A stretch of 64,000 nt of DNA from contig OX365952.1 of assembly GCA_947247005.1 (NCBI GenBank), positions 30,196,222-30,260,221 on the forward strand. Reading direction: 5' to 3'. The notes beneath the pieces are model-generated. The model had not been told where the DNA came from. It worked only from the letters and a program-made list of their open reading frames with translations, and did no database searches. The position numbers and the translations under genes were made by a program. Within the stretch, counting starts at the first letter, position 1, and the number at the start of each line of letters is the position of its first letter. Positions 36,290-50,800 of the stretch are shown here, piece by piece. The stretch is from Spisula solida (taxonomy: Eukaryota; Mollusca; Bivalvia; Venerida; Mactridae).

Positions 36290-36431
36290 CCAGTACAAAC
36301 TTGTTCTTTCACGAGCAACTGGCATCATTGGCCGAAGCCAATATCAGTTTCGGAAAAAATGGGAATCGAACCAGCGCATTCATTGTAGCAATCTAGCGTT
36401 GTATCGACTGAGCTAAGCTGAGCTAGAGAGC
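36290..36431 (-). mobile_element. tRNA-derived SINE-like sequence
   Basis: The minus strand reads a box A-like TTAGCTCAGTCGATACA and, about 35 bases on, a box B-like GGTTCGATTCC (36372-36360 region). The 3' side cannot pair with the 5' side as a tRNA acceptor stem, so a SINE or tRNA relic is more likely than a working tRNA gene. Confidence 0.5.
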
Positions 36432-37986
36432 CCATGTGAGGGTCAAATCAGACCTAGTCGCTATTGAGTATAATGTACATGGTATATATTCGGAAATACA
36501 ACTTCTTTTATAATCTTACTGCTGTAACTATTACTTTATTGTCGACTTCTTATGGGAAGCTTTTTTATCCATACATGTATTATACAATTATGAATCTAGA
36601 ATAATTTCTAATTATAGTATTACAATAGCTTCAGGTAATCTGGTGTACATGTACTTCATTGTATCAGGGTCATACATGCCTTTAATTAATGTCATCTGAT
36701 TCATACCCGTTTCAAGTGTACAGTCAAACCTGAACGCATGCCTTTAATTTTAAGCATGTTACGAAACATATTTAAGGGTGAATTTCTCAAATTCTCCGAA
36801 TGTTAGTGTGTGAATGTCATGGGTCAAATATGAAAGCATGTCACTTTACCAATTGGTATGCACCAAGTACGTCACTAGAGTTATACAATAATTACACCTT
36901 AATGATTTTGACATATCAGTCGATTGTATCATACTGAAGTATTGACGTAAATTATTAAATTTAGTGAACATATGCGTTGTAAGGTTATAATTGACACATC
37001 TATACAGGAAATGGCATAGTATTATTCGACCTTCAAGTTGTGGCATTCAAACACTCAATCACCAATAAATAAATAATAACGTTTAATTTAATTGATTTTC
37101 AGTATGTGTTCGTTTTGAAATGTATTACTTAAATTAAATGAGTACATGTATTAGTAAATGTTACGATTTCACTTTACGTTTCATTACTGAGCGCAAATTG
37201 AATTAGAACCCATTGGCAGTCGGTCTTTTATGCAGCATTATTTCAGTATGTTCATGGGGCGCTATTTAGGTTTACCTGAGAAAGTTTTTTATTCTTGTTA
37301 CCATGTAGTAGTGTTCCTGTAGTTGGCATACTTATATTATATTCCCCGATATGAAAATAATAATGCAGTAGATGTTTATGGAGATTTTATGGAGTATGCG
37401 GAATTCAGTATTTCTGTCCGAAAACAGCCCGGAATGGTATTACACCTTTGACATTCATGATAGAATTAAACAAACTCAGTGTCTGTTAGCATCCCACCGG
37501 ACTCCCCTAGTATTAACATTACTTACACCATGAGGTGGATAGCACCTTGCGTGCGTCCCTAACTATCTTATAGTAGGCCGGTAGAATAGTTGAAAGCTGT
37601 AGAAAAAATTCTGATGTTATCAAACTCTTCGGTTATCTACTCCCTAATGGTCCCTGAACACCAGAAAAAAGTCCCAAAGAATAACTCTTGGGGGAACTTT
37701 TTGACGACATTTTCAAGTTTTGCATAATAACGCATCTAAAATAATATTTGGGGATTTTTTATAGGCTCTATAGACATTGTGCGCGATATCAATAACATTG
37801 AATAATTATAAAGTTAACATTATACAAATATATAACTATTTATAAACTTACAACTGGTAAGTTTATGAGTTCCAGCGCTATGTAGAATATAGGAGTAGTT
37901 TTTCTAGAGAATCGGTGAGAAATGACTGTTTGGTTAGCAATAAAGAAAGTAGCTATGATCGAGAGTACGTGTAAGCTGTATATTGC
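36432..37986. other. no gene recognised
   Basis: AT-rich; no supported feature. Confidence 0.4.
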
Positions 37987-38553
37987 ACACATTTAAACGA
38001 CTAACCAAGACATCATATCATATTTGATTTGTTCATTTCTTGTCACATAGGTTCTTAGTTGCATATCAGTGAAAATTTTAAAAAATATTTGTTCCCTAGC
38101 AACCGCTAAATATTTACAAAATACAATATTTAGCACATATGGAAGCCACTGTGATAGTGGGTCAAGATGCAATTTTTCTGTTTTTAATATAACATTAACC
38201 TCTGAAGTTAAACTTAAAATTTCGAAAATATCAAGCCGATCTTTTGAAAATTCAGTGATTTATGACGATTTTTTAGATGCCTGTATTCATTCAAAATCTT
38301 CAAATTTCTGATTCAAATCTTGTAACAACTATTTTATACCTTGAGCACATTTAAAAACGCCTAACCAACACATCATATCATTCTTGATTTGTTCATTTTA
38401 TGTCACAAAGGTTCTTAGTTGCAAAACAGTGCAAACGTATGAACGGCATGAATTTATTTTGGTTGCCTAGCAACCGCTTGATATTTACAACATACAACAT
38501 TTAGCACGTGTGAATGCCACTGTGATACTCAGTAGAGGGTCAAATAACCACCT
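37987..38553. repeat. two-copy tandem duplication of about 355 bp
   Basis: 37987-38165 and 38343-38553 share blocks such as CATCATATCAT, GGTTCTTAGTTGCA, CCTAGCAACCGCT and ATTTAGCAC in the same order and spacing, with many substitutions, so the duplication is old. Confidence 0.65.
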
Positions 38554-38898
38554 TTTCTTTTAAGTATCATTGTAATTAGTGAACCTTTAATTTCAAATCA
38601 TGAAAAGTCCATGTTGACATCTTGAATAATTACTAAGTATGGCAATTTTGCTGGCTGTCTGGATAAAGACTGTGTCTTAGAGACCAGGTATAAACGCATG
38701 TACATAAAAAATTTAACTTAAACAAAATCATTAATACAATGTAAGTGCAAACAATTGAAAAACAAAACACCATACACCTGTCTCTTATTTTCGTGTCTTC
38801 TCCTGAAATTCGTGCTTGAATTTTAATTAAGCTGAAACATATGAGTTACATTGTTATTATGGTAAGATAACCCCCAAAAATAGTCACACAAACAGTAG

Positions 38899-38958
38899 GT
38901 ATCAATTGAGGCAGTCATTTTGGACGACTCCGATCATAGTAATCACCTTGATGACGAG
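38899..38958 (+). CDS. tentative upstream exon of the large scaffold gene
   Basis: An open 20-codon stretch reading VSIEAVILDDSDHSNHLDDE ends at a strong GAG/GTAAGT donor (38959) in phase 0, the phase required by the exon at 41631. The acceptor (GTAG) has a poor pyrimidine tract and no ATG is in frame, so the true start lies further upstream or the exon is spurious. Confidence 0.35.
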
Positions 38959-40129
38959 GTAAGTACGGGTCCAGTACAGTACCTATTCCAAAAGGTATTA
39001 TTCAACTGGTGATACTCATTTTTACATGCCATTTTCATTACGCATTTTATTTTATCACCACATACTACAACACCCAGACTGAAAATTCATTTTGATAAGT
39101 ACTATTCCAAATTTACTTAATTTAATTCCACCACATGGAGCCCCAAATATAGGCAAGCTTTATGGACGCACGGATTTCATGGTTACCAGTCAACAAGATT
39201 CGGAGCACCGACCTAGGCATATAAAAGCTATAATTGTACGTATTTTCATAAACATTTGTTAAAGTTTTTTTGTTTTTATTAGTCAAGTTAACATTGTTTC
39301 TTTCCAAAATGGTGTAGAAATTATTGAACTTGGTAGCGCGAGAGCCGAAGAAACTGGTAAGAAACACGGATATACGAGACAACAGGATACTGGTATGACA
39401 AGTCGCGGCCACAATCATAAACACATTTTTTCTTCGGTTTCATTTTCATTGCTCTACGGATGTTTTCTTTATACCATTTTCTGGGCTCAATATCAGTCTG
39501 GAAACCACTATTCCGGTATATTAAGGTTTTAGTATTCGTCTATGTTTATTCTGTGTTATCCAAATGCTTGCTTTGAACATTTTAATGAAAAATCAAGCGT
39601 TTATTGAATTTGTCAACAAATATGTCTGCCAAATTTGAAAGTTTTTGTTTAGAAATATTGAAATAGCCCCTAAATCTATCACTTGCAATATGTCTAAGAA
39701 GGTAAACTTGCCCTATTGAAACAAAACAGAGCAGAGATCGAAGTATCTACCTATAACATTACTGCATGCGCTCCTAAACATCGACAAATCCCGTGCCAAA
39801 ATAAGTCTGCAAGTTTTGACAAGACAGGACATGCAACATTTAGTTGGCCGCGGAATGTCAAAGATGTCGGACACTGTATCTAATAAACAATACTAACTGC
39901 ATGTTGACTATTTTAGTGTAGACTTACGTGGTAAGGGTTTTATTTGATAAATCACTGTAGATACAAGTCACCACTTAAAAATATTATTTTTGTTGTGTTT
40001 ATTTATTTGTATAAATCTTTAAGATAGTGTCTACTTGCTTGGTGAAATGCATGTTAAGACAACCTAGTCATTTAATGAGATTTTTGTCAATGTTGCACAA
40101 TGTGGGTTGTCATTAAGAGGCATAGGTAG

Positions 40130-40290
40130 GCAGGCCTAGACATTAACTATTTTGGCCACTAGTCCGACAGGGCAAAAGCGCCTGGGCAATTTGTAAATAG
40201 GACAGTTACTGGTCCTCCAGAATTTTCACTGGTCCTTCTGGATTTTCACTGGTCTCGGACCAGTGTTAGTGTCGAGCTCTGGCAGGTCAA
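40130..40290. repeat. probable dispersed repeat fragment
   Basis: Contains near-duplicate phrases ACTGGTCCTCCAGAATTTTC and ACTGGTCCTTCTGGATTTTC. No second copy in this window, so the class is unknown. Confidence 0.3.
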
Positions 40291-40420
40291 ATTATTGTAA
40301 ATATGTTACCCTCGTAAAATAAGGACTACTTACTTGCTAAAATGCCATTCTCCACTGAAATTTGGTCGCCTCAATGGCTTCAGTTAAACCAATCGACTAC
40401 TAGTGTTTATAGTTATAAGA

Positions 40421-40822
40421 TTAAAGTCTGTGTCGCATCATTCGCACGATTATTTGGTCGCAGGATTTATTATGGAGTCCTGAAAATAAAATAACATGAA
40501 TTCACAATGCAGACAAAATTGTAGCCATTGCAAGGCTGTCGTAGTATGCTTGTACGACTGTCCTACAGATCACATAAAATGTAGTAGAAATATTGCTGTA
40601 AGTGTTAATCTCAAGCAAACCGTAGCAAAAGTTGAGAAATTGATTTGCGATGTTTCATTCATCTTGCGGCGCTAATATTACAATTATTTTGTATGGCAGT
40701 CGTAGGATGATCTTACGGTGGTCGCACAAAACACTGGTCAGCGATTTCCCATTAAAGGTGCCTCAAAAAGGATTGTAGACAGTTGTATGGCTGTCGCAAG
40801 GCTGATGTGGCTCATGCTTAAA
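40421..40822. mobile_element. inverted-repeat element, family C, compact copy
   Basis: Left end TTAAAGTCTGTGTCGCATCA and right end GGCTGATGTGGCTCATGCTTA (in complement) are imperfect terminal inverted repeats, with a CGTACGACTGTC-type inner repeat. Homologous to 18149-19026 but without its minisatellite. Confidence 0.65.
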
Positions 40823-41074
40823 ATGTATCATTCGATTGGCTGGACAAGTCAGAAACTAAAAAGCAGCCACTATGACGGTCAAGCTTAAAATAGAATTAGG
40901 TGTTTTATAAAATTTGAGTCAAAGTGTTTGTAAATAAGTAAAATAAATTAAATGTCGCAAATTTAAAGAAGCCTGCTCAGCAACATCTAGATGACATCCC
41001 TGCAATGATTAATTGTAGCACTGTTATCTTGTTAGAATGCATGTTTCCTGAAACACAGATTGATACACCTGTAC

Positions 41075-41515
41075 CATCAGGAATGACGTGTTGATTTACA
41101 TCAGGAATGATATGTTGATGTACCATCTGGAATGACGTGTTGATATACATCAGGAATGAGGTGTTGATATACATCAGGAATGAGGTGTTGATGTACCATC
41201 AGGAATGAGGTGTTGATGTATATACATCAGGAATGACATGTTGATGTAACATCAGGACTGAGGTGTTGATGTACCATCAGGAATGACGTGTTGATATACA
41301 TCAGGAATGACGTGTTGATATACATCAGGACTGAGGTGTCGATGTACCTTCAGGAATGACGTGTTGATATACATCAGGACTGAGGTGTCGATGTACCTTC
41401 AGGAATGACGTGTTGATATACATCAGGACTGAGGTGTTGATGTACCTTCAGGAATGACGTGTTGATATACATCAGGAATGAGGTGTTGATGTACCATCAG
41501 GACTGAGGTGTTGAG
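41075..41515. repeat. 24/25-bp minisatellite
   Basis: About 18 copies of a 24-25-bp unit built on ATCAGGAATGACGTGTTGAT, with alternating ATATAC and GTACC ends. Lies about 115 bp before the exon at 41631. Confidence 0.95.
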
Positions 41516-41630
41516 AGTTATTAATTTTAATTGTAACTTTTTCATTGAACTATGACCTAAGATAAGTATTACATAGTATAAATTAAGACCAAAATTTATA
41601 TTACAGTACCATGTATACCATTATTTTCAG

Positions 41631-41864
41631 GTTTGGTTTAACTTGCAAGCTGAGTATTCACCGGACATTGTCACATCCGAGAGTGAACAGAGTGTGGAAT
41701 ATTGCTGGCATACTATAGGTGATCTACAGGAAGCTTGTAACGATACTGATGGATCAGATGATGTAAGTGCATCATTCTGTGAACCAAACAAGTCATCTTT
41801 GATTGGACAAGAATTGTCACAGTATTCACTGACACTCAGTATGGATGCACAAGGACAAAGTGAG
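41631..41864 (+). CDS. large scaffold gene exon (78 codons)
   Basis: Acceptor TTATTTTCAG; reads VWFNLQAEYSPDIVTSE onward with no stop. Phase 0 in and out. The donor is a non-consensus GTTGGT after GAG; it is chosen because only phase 0 keeps the next exon open. Confidence 0.65.
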
Positions 41865-44800
41865 GTTGGTAGATTAATCATATTTTTTTTGTTCGTTTAC
41901 ATTCAACTGAAAAAATTATAAATAACTGTGATGTGTGATACACTAACCCTTTCAGAATAGACACCTTAGTTCATTAAGGTGCCCAGTGTTTAGCATTGGT
42001 ACACATGTGACTTCCTTGTGGTAACCCTACAGTTCATCCCTATTTGGGTAGGAAACACTGAAAAGCATAAATTTTAGGAATGATCAAGTGCTCAGCCACG
42101 ATTCGAACCAGTATTAAGTTTAACTATTATCATGTATTATACTAAAAAAGTTATACTCAGGGGATCATACAAACCGGAATAATCCAGATTTGCAGCTCGC
42201 TAAAAACAATGCTATGTTTTTCTACAGAAAAAAATTTATTTGGTAGAGTTATGGTCATTTGCAATTTCGTAAGTCGAATTTCAAAAGTTGGTTAATGTTT
42301 GAAACAGATTTTTGGAGTGAAGATGTGTGCTAATGGCACCAGAAACAGGCTTGCATCATCAAGATTGGACATTATGCCTCAGAATGAGCCCTGATTCTGA
42401 TAAATTGTAGGTACAAAAGTGAGTTACAGGGAAAAAACCTGATAAAGTTTACCTCATCATCTACATCACAAGGTGCTTGCATCTGAACATTTCTGCACCA
42501 TGATCTAGAAAATATCAAATACATGTAAATAAATAGATTTGTTTAGTACATTATATGAGAATCATGTCATTTCATATGTCCAAATTTAATCAGATAATTT
42601 ATTTTTTGACATATTTATAAATAATTTTTTTTTTTGAAAAAAAAATTGCTTGCTGTTCTTTCTATTGTAACGCACTATATGTACGGGTATATAAATATTT
42701 TCAGACGGTGTCGACCAATGAAAGTCCTGATATTTCTACCTCACAACAGGAGTCCACCATGTCTGATGGTGAGTGTTTAGTTCATTCTCCTAATGGCTAA
42801 ATAACCTTATTGGTCATATTTTCATCCCCCCATCTTTGATGAGGGGGCATATTGCTTTGCACTTGTAGGTCTGTCTGTCTGATGGTGGGTAGACCAAATC
42901 ATTAATGGTACCATTCAATACCCCAAGAACATTTTGTCCTAGGATCTTCAAACTTTACATGGAGGTTAGTCATCAACAGTAGATGACCCATATCGATTTT
43001 GAGGTCAGTAGGTCAAAGGTCAAGGTCACTGAAATCATCACCATTTCTGACTATTCAAATGGTTTCGGTTGAATAACCCAAGAATGCTTTGCCCTAGGAT
43101 CTTCAAACTTTATATCGTCGCTGTTCTTCGAAAACCTCGTATACACGTTTTGGCTCAAAAACGATTATACGCACATCTGAAAGCCCATTCAGTGACAAGT
43201 CTTCTGCGAAAATGACGGATAAGATAGTCTTAAAATAGCCTCTGAAAAGAGAAAGCTAGTACTTGTGCAAAAATTTCGGATTTTTTTAATGGGGCTACAT
43301 TTTTGTCTGCGAAAACCTCGAATAACTTGTTTGGTTATTTTTATGTTGTGTTTACGTCGAATTTACAAAACAATGAACCTGTAATGGTATATTACAACGG
43401 ATAAGTAGAAACACATTAATGTTTTAACGTTGAACAATATAAATATTGATAAATGGCTAACTAAATTATACAAAGACCAAGAAAACGTAATAACGTAATG
43501 CGAAAAAACTGAATAATGCCGCGAAAAAGTCGAATAACTGCAAATGGAACAAATTTGACAAGAATAAGAAGCAATAGCTTGTATAATTGAGTTAAAAGTT
43601 ATAGTATGCTCAGCCGACATGTACATTTACGTGCATTCAACGGGGAGTTACAAATGCTTTATTCATGTCAAAGAATTAAATGAATATTCACTATAAGTAA
43701 AAGTTATTCAGTTTTTTTCGTCTCCTGAAAAGTAGCCAAAATTGATATATACGAGGTTTTCGAAGAACAGCAACGATATGGAGGTTGGTCATTAACAGTA
43801 GATGACCGCTATTGTTTTTTAGGTCAAAGGTTAAGGTCACTGTCGCCTTTACAATTTCTGACAATTGGGCTGCCACGGGGGTATACATGTTTTACAATTG
43901 CTTGTGTAGTTACTAGATGTCACAATATTGACTTATTCTTTATGAAACTTGGTCACAATGATCATCCCAACAAAATCTCGGTGAAGTTCCAGGCTTCGCG
44001 AAAGTCGCCGGTCATGACCGGTGAAAATCAGTTTGGTCCGACAAAAATTATAGCTCGCCGGTCCGAATGTCCGTCAAAATTTTCGTATCGTCTGGTACGA
44101 AATTTATCGGTACGAAGCATTATTTCCGGTAATTTAACGATGCGCATGCGCAGGTTGGTTGTTTAAAGGACGGAAAGAGAACTAATTTGCAAAAAGACGC
44201 TGATTTGACGAATACTTATACTGTACTCTGTCTTCAGTATGTTATTTTCCGAAACACATTTTGTGAATACAAATCTCAACAAAAAAAGACATTTGGTTTT
44301 TTAACTGTTTCCTATTAATATTGTTCGGTCCGGCCAAAATTGATTCGGTCCGGCCAAATTTATTTTATGCCGGACCGGATGTCCGGCCTTTTTTTCTCAC
44401 TTTCGCGAAGCCTGAAGTTCAGGTAATCTAAACTACGTCATTCTAGGTTGAAGCAAAGATAAACATTGTGTACACTAGAGGTCACAATTTGCATTTATTT
44501 TAATGAATCTTGATCGTATTGATCATCTTTAAGAAATCTAGGTCAAATTCTTTTTATGCCCCCCTATCGATAGATGGGGAGGCATATAGTGATTCACCTG
44601 TCCGTCCGTTCGTCCATCCGTCCTGGTTAACCCAAATTGACCGTTTCTTCTAGCATTAATATGGCTTGCTACAAAGCTTTCATACTTGCATGGATGTTGT
44701 GTATGAACACTCTCCACACGCCAGTATCACCTAACCCCATTTTGACCTTCACCTTGACCTAATTTTGGACTTAGACTTATTTATGGACAAGGCTTCCACA

Positions 44801-47800
44801 GGGGGCATAAGCGTTTATTGAACGCAGTCTTGTTTAATGTTAAAAAACAGTGGCCTGTCAGTAGAAGTTTCCATGTGATGTTTGGCTATTATTATATCTC
44901 TTTGATCTTGTGTTTAAATTATATATCATGTTATAAAGTCAAATGTCTATAATTATAAAGTCGAATGTCTTCAGTGTTATAATTCATATTTTTGAGTAAA
45001 ATGTTGAAAGAGAAGGATTTTGTACTGGATGTATGTCACAAAGTTTGTCCATGCTTGTTCCCCTTAACCATTGATTGGATTTCAATGAAACTTCACATGA
45101 ATACTTGGAACCAATAATGTTAGGTATATTAGGTGTGATGTTTGCCAACTTTTTTGACCTATTTGAGGTAAAAAACCTTATAGTTTTCATATAAATATTG
45201 GCTTTCCAAGACGTCATATATGAAATTTATTTGTTTTCTTGTCTTTTCAGGACAATTTGGTTATGAAGATGGAAATTCTACATCTTCTCTCCATGACAGT
45301 CCACATGATGAAGCGGTCAGCTCTGCTATCATGGAATTGTCCGGGGAGTTAATGCTAGGTCAGTTTACGAGGCACAAACAGATCTCAGGGGGCAGTGAAA
45401 GTTCTGACATCTCTGATGATGACATACGACGACAGTCATCAGGTGTTATAGCTAAATATCCCGAGTCTTCCACTGGATTATCAGATAACGATTGGAATCC
45501 CTATGCTACAGAATCAGACACAAATCAAACACCTAGATCACCTAGATCTGTAGCCAGTGATGATCAGAGCAGAGTGGGTTTTGTTTCAAAAGCGACATTT
45601 AGTATTGCACAACCTAAGGAGTCGACAGCAACAGTTTCCATGGCAACAGGGAAAGTTACTGTGGATAGAGACAAAGTACTGACAGATAATGGTCAGAATG
45701 GTGCAGACAAACTAAACATTTTGAGATATGTTATTGATGATGATGATAAACAGATTGAGAATAGAAGAAGTAAGGTTAGATCTCCCGAGGATGATGTGAG
45801 AGTCCAATCACCAGATACAGCACGGAGTGGATATACTGATGGTAGTAGGTCTGGTAGACAATCAACCGAATCCGGACACAGTGTGGATACAATTAGGCGA
45901 GAATCGGCTGAATCAGCTGCCAGTATAAAATCTGATGGAAGACAATCGTCCGAGTTGGGTCGTGGTGAAAGTAAAAGAGAGTCTGTGGAATCAGCAAGGT
46001 CACTACAAAGTGATGGTACTGCCACACAGTCTGGCAGACAAAGTGTTGAGTCTGGTCAAAGTGGAAGAAGTTCTAGGTCAGATTTAGACCAAAGTGAAGG
46101 CAGTGGTATGTCTGGTCGACAGTCAGCTGATTCTCAGGCAAGTCAGAAGTCGACAGGAAGAACTTCCACTAGCAACAGATCTGAGCGTCTTGATAGAATC
46201 AAAGATGCCGCTGGTGATAACTTAAAAGGATTGATAGAGTTTGAATCAGCACAAAGATTAAGTGCTGGTGGAGATGCTGCCACAAAGAATGAAAAGGATG
46301 AGCGCACAAGACTGGACATTGGTGGAGATAATGTTTCACGTATAAGGTTAACGGCTAAACTAGAACCTTACGCACCTCCTGTTCAGTTTTCTAAGTCACC
46401 AGATTATAATTCAAACATTGGCAGCAGTGGTTATATCAGTATTGCTGAAAGAGATAGAATTCTAAATGATAGTGATGATGTTACACCATCTATTGGAACA
46501 ATGAATGACCGCCAGGCTGAAAGATACGAAAGAGATGTGGCACCATCTATTGGACAAACTGACCGCTATGATAAAGCTCCTGAACTTCAGTATGAACGAG
46601 CGAGGCCAACTACTAGTTCAGTTAAACTTCCGAAGGAGCCATTGGATGGGTTTCCACATCGGTCACCTAGTGAGGTGTCAATGAGAAGAGTAGCAGATCT
46701 GTTCGAGGAGACAAAGAGACAGGTAAGAGAAGCAGTTGCTGTGCCGAGACCTGAACCATCAGGTAGTGAGGAAAGGTTTCCTTTAAGTGAAAGACTATCT
46801 GTGTCTAAACATGAAGACTCATATAGGGATAAAACTGCGTCTAATGACAGAAAAGTTGAAAAGTCAAGAGATTCTGAGATGGGTAGGTCTCTTACTAGTG
46901 AAGAAGTTGCAAGAGTACTTGGAAGATTTGCTGTTGATGAAGCTGTGACTTCTCATAAAGATTTCACAAAAATGAACGGAACTGGTCCTGTGTCAGACAA
47001 AGAATCGGATATTGAATCATCTCGTGCGACACCAGGAAGACACCAAACACCGGACTCGGTTAGAACTGAGGATTTATCTGATGATGAAATCTCTCGGCGA
47101 GTTAGAGCTCTTATTGCTCAGACTGGTAACTACAGTAGTCATGGTGGTGGTGAACCCGTTGAATATATTCCTAGAACTATTGATTATTCACGACTGCAAC
47201 AAGATCTACAGGAAATTCAAGACAGTTTACAAGATGCTCCGCCACCTATGGCAAACGATAGCATTCATGTTCAAAGACGGAATGTTCGAGATATTGTAAA
47301 TGGTGACCTTGAAGACACAAAGGCTAGAGATGATCCACGTTCTTTAGAGAATACAACAACAACTACTGGAAGAGAAAGTGGAGCAAGTGAGTATGGTCGT
47401 AGACTGGTCTGGGATTATGGGGCCGACTTAGAATATGATAGAGGCTATGATGGCCAGTTTATTGGCACTGGTACAGACACTTTGTCAGCTTCACAGTTTC
47501 GTGGTTCGTCTGGCTCAGATACTTTGGTTAGACCTGATTCGGCTGTATCAAGGAAGACAGATTTTGATAATACGGAATTGGAAGGCACTAAAACATTGAC
47601 TGGTACTGATATAACTCGTGCTGAGAAAATTGTACAGCAGGTAATGAGCAGAAAGCCTGAAGGTGACTTGAAAGAGTCTGTAGAAGATATTATTGCTAGG
47701 TACAGGAATGAAAGACGTGATTTATTTGATAGGTTACAAGCACCTCCTGAAATTAAAACTTCTAAAACAGTAAGTGACGCAGATTCTGTGGGTGTTAGGG

Positions 47801-50800
47801 AGAGGCCTATACTGAAAGATCCAGATGTAGCATTGCCATCATCTGAACAAGAAATAGATCAGAATTCATCTGGTAGAAAGTCGGAAGGACTTGCACAGAG
47901 GGTTTACAAGATCCTAACTTCTGAAGGGAAAGATGCTGTGGATCTCGGTGGTCCTAATGAAAAAGGAATGGCCAAACAGGTTTATAAGATACTAGCTAGT
48001 GACCGACCTCAGGAACAAGTGAATGGAATTCTTACGGCAACTATGGCTACAGAACATGAACTTCTTAAACAAATGGTTAGTCGGCCTAAAGATGATTCCA
48101 GCCTGGATGATAGTGGACTGAATGAAACTACTGAGGAGAGTTTTATGGTTGAAGATAAAGATATCAGGAAACAACTGGAATATTCTCAGTTCAGTTCTCC
48201 AGGCAAGGGAGAGAAATCTGAACTAACCGCTTTAAGGGAAGTAACTTCAGCTCCCTATTCATCAGTCAGCAATGCAAACTCTCTCCTGTCGACTCAACTG
48301 AAGAAAATGTCTGAAAGAAATTTCGATAAAAGTGTGGAGTTAAGGACTCCATTTCGTCAGACAATTAACTGTTACCCGGTTTATGGAGTTGATCGACCAG
48401 GAAACTCAGAACCAGAAGAACCAAGAGAAGCCTGGATGCCAGCTCGTCGAAGTGCTACAGCAAGAAGTTCAACGAGTAGAGACAGTGCCTTGGCTAGGTA
48501 AGTTATCCGTCAATTATTTATATCTAGTCATTCCTACTAGTTTCCAACTAGAAAACTACCAACAGCCAGTTATTGTTCATCAAGGAAATGTTATTTCAAG
48601 GTGAAATAATTGCATGAAAAGAACTTTCTCTCAATAATATTTAAAAAGAAGAAAATACGTGTAAATCTAGATCAGATATTGAGTCTTTAAAATGAAACTA
48701 AAACCAGTCTATCCTGGTTAATTTATCTAAACACTAAATCTTTTTGCATGACTTTTTCTAATCTTTGGGAAGTGGACTTTTGGTAACATCGGGAAATGAT
48801 TTTGTTGAGGTAAACTTCATTTTTGGGGACAACTGCATGATTTTAAAGGTTTTTTCCTGGCCCCTTGACCCCCTACTTTATTAGGGAAAACTGCTCTGTA
48901 ACATAAAAAACCTGTATTTCAGTGAGAGGTTCTTCCTGACAGATCGAGACCAGGTGTCACGTGACCAGGTATTACGTGATGCTGACAGAGTCGTACATGG
49001 TAGAACACACAGTGATCCATTCGATGTTTCCCCCAGTAGAAGACCATTCACATCAGACAGGTTTCTACTTGCTTTATGTATTTATATCAAGTTGCAGTAA
49101 ATAAAAATGGCATTGGCAATATTTTCTACACATTTTTCAAGCCCTCTAGCAGACTGTCCCTCATTCCGATAATTATGAAAATGTGTTTGATATCATAAAA
49201 ACTCTTTTGTTTTACAGTCATTACGGAATGATAGGATAACAATGTCAGCAATGCTTAGAATGCTCCCATATGTAAAATATTCATAAACATTATAATTTCT
49301 TACATTTGATCAACCATCTGATTCTAGCGTGTCAGTCATCATTCCCCCCCTGCAGTATTCTTCCAAGTATTGTCTGTACTATTATCTACACAGAGTTGTA
49401 ATCAACAATTAGATGCCACCTTTACATAGGTTTAGACATTTTGCAAGTTTCTAATCAATGGGAAATCTGGAACAGCCATATTTTCATGATTTTTTCATCA
49501 GACTATCTTTGAATCTTTTCCCATTAGTTACATGTGTCCAATATACTGCTATGTACAATACTTGACTGAATAAGGTATTTAATTCTTTGTTTAACAGCAA
49601 ATTGTTTTAGTTTTACACAAAAGCAAAACATGATATACTAGTACATGTAATAGGAAACTGTTGATAGTTAACAACATTTTATTCTTATACATAGTGACAG
49701 TATGTTTCAAGTCTCTATCACAGCTGTTATGTACAGGTGCTCATACGTGTTATCTGCTTCAGGCAGTATGTATTGGTACTTTGATTTTTACCTGATGACA
49801 AACATAATAAAATATTTCCTTAAAAACTACTTTGATTTGTTTAAAAACTGCCTGTTTACTGTTTAGATAAAGTTACACACATGTGGCCATTTGTGTATTA
49901 TTTAGCCTGTGACTAATTATTGATTATACATGACACACACCTTATACTACTGCAATGTCTGATTTGAGTGGTTTGAGGGGCTGTCCAGTTTATGTAGGTA
50001 AATACATGACTTCTCATCTGTATAAGGTCCATATTATTAATTAACAACATAGTCACAATTTGACCCCTAGGTTTACAATTCCTGAATGTTGTGTAAATCC
50101 AGGTTGCATTCATCGAGAGTAATAATTTCCTTACTTGTTTCACATTGAAGTATTTTAGCTCGACTTTTTGAAGTGACAGGATCATGTGAGTCTACGTTGG
50201 CATCTGCGTGGGCGATTGCGTTGGTTAAGTTTATTGTCAGAGCCATTTTCTCAAAGACTATCAAAGGCATCCACTTGAAACTTGTTCACCATTACAAGGG
50301 GAGTCCAAACTGGCATGGCTGGTAACCCTGTGGCCTATGTTTGAATGAGTTATCTGCCCTTGTACTTTTAGAAAGTTTCACTCACAGATAATTAGGTTAC
50401 TATCAAGTACGAGAAAGTCGAGCGTCCAGCACTCGTAGGCGGTGCTCTTGTTTAAAGGTTGGTTTAACAAAATGTAAAACTCAAAAAGTGGTTTAAAAAG
50501 CAGACATTAATTAATGCCCAGTTAAAGATTATAATTTGCTGAAACTGTACTTTAACATTGAATGCTGTGAAATTTTTTTGTCATGATTTGGTTCAGCAAG
50601 ATAAAAAGAACTTCTTTCACTAACCAAGTGCACATCTGTAATCCCAGAATACTTGTTTCTCAGTTACTAAGGAGGTTTCTACAGTTTTCATATGGCTAGG
50701 AGAAAATTTGAAAATCTGCTAACCCCTCAGACTGAACTGAAATTGGCGAGTATCCTGAGTTCCAGTCGAGGGTTCTGCTGATTTTTCATATTTTGTATAT

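Noticed and set aside
36360..36431. Functional tRNA gene on the minus strand
   Set aside because: Box A- and B-like motifs are present but the acceptor stem does not pair and a SINE-like tail follows.
39122..39424. 100-codon minus-strand frame
   Set aside because: No recognisable domain, low-complexity AT-driven composition, no splice sites in register.
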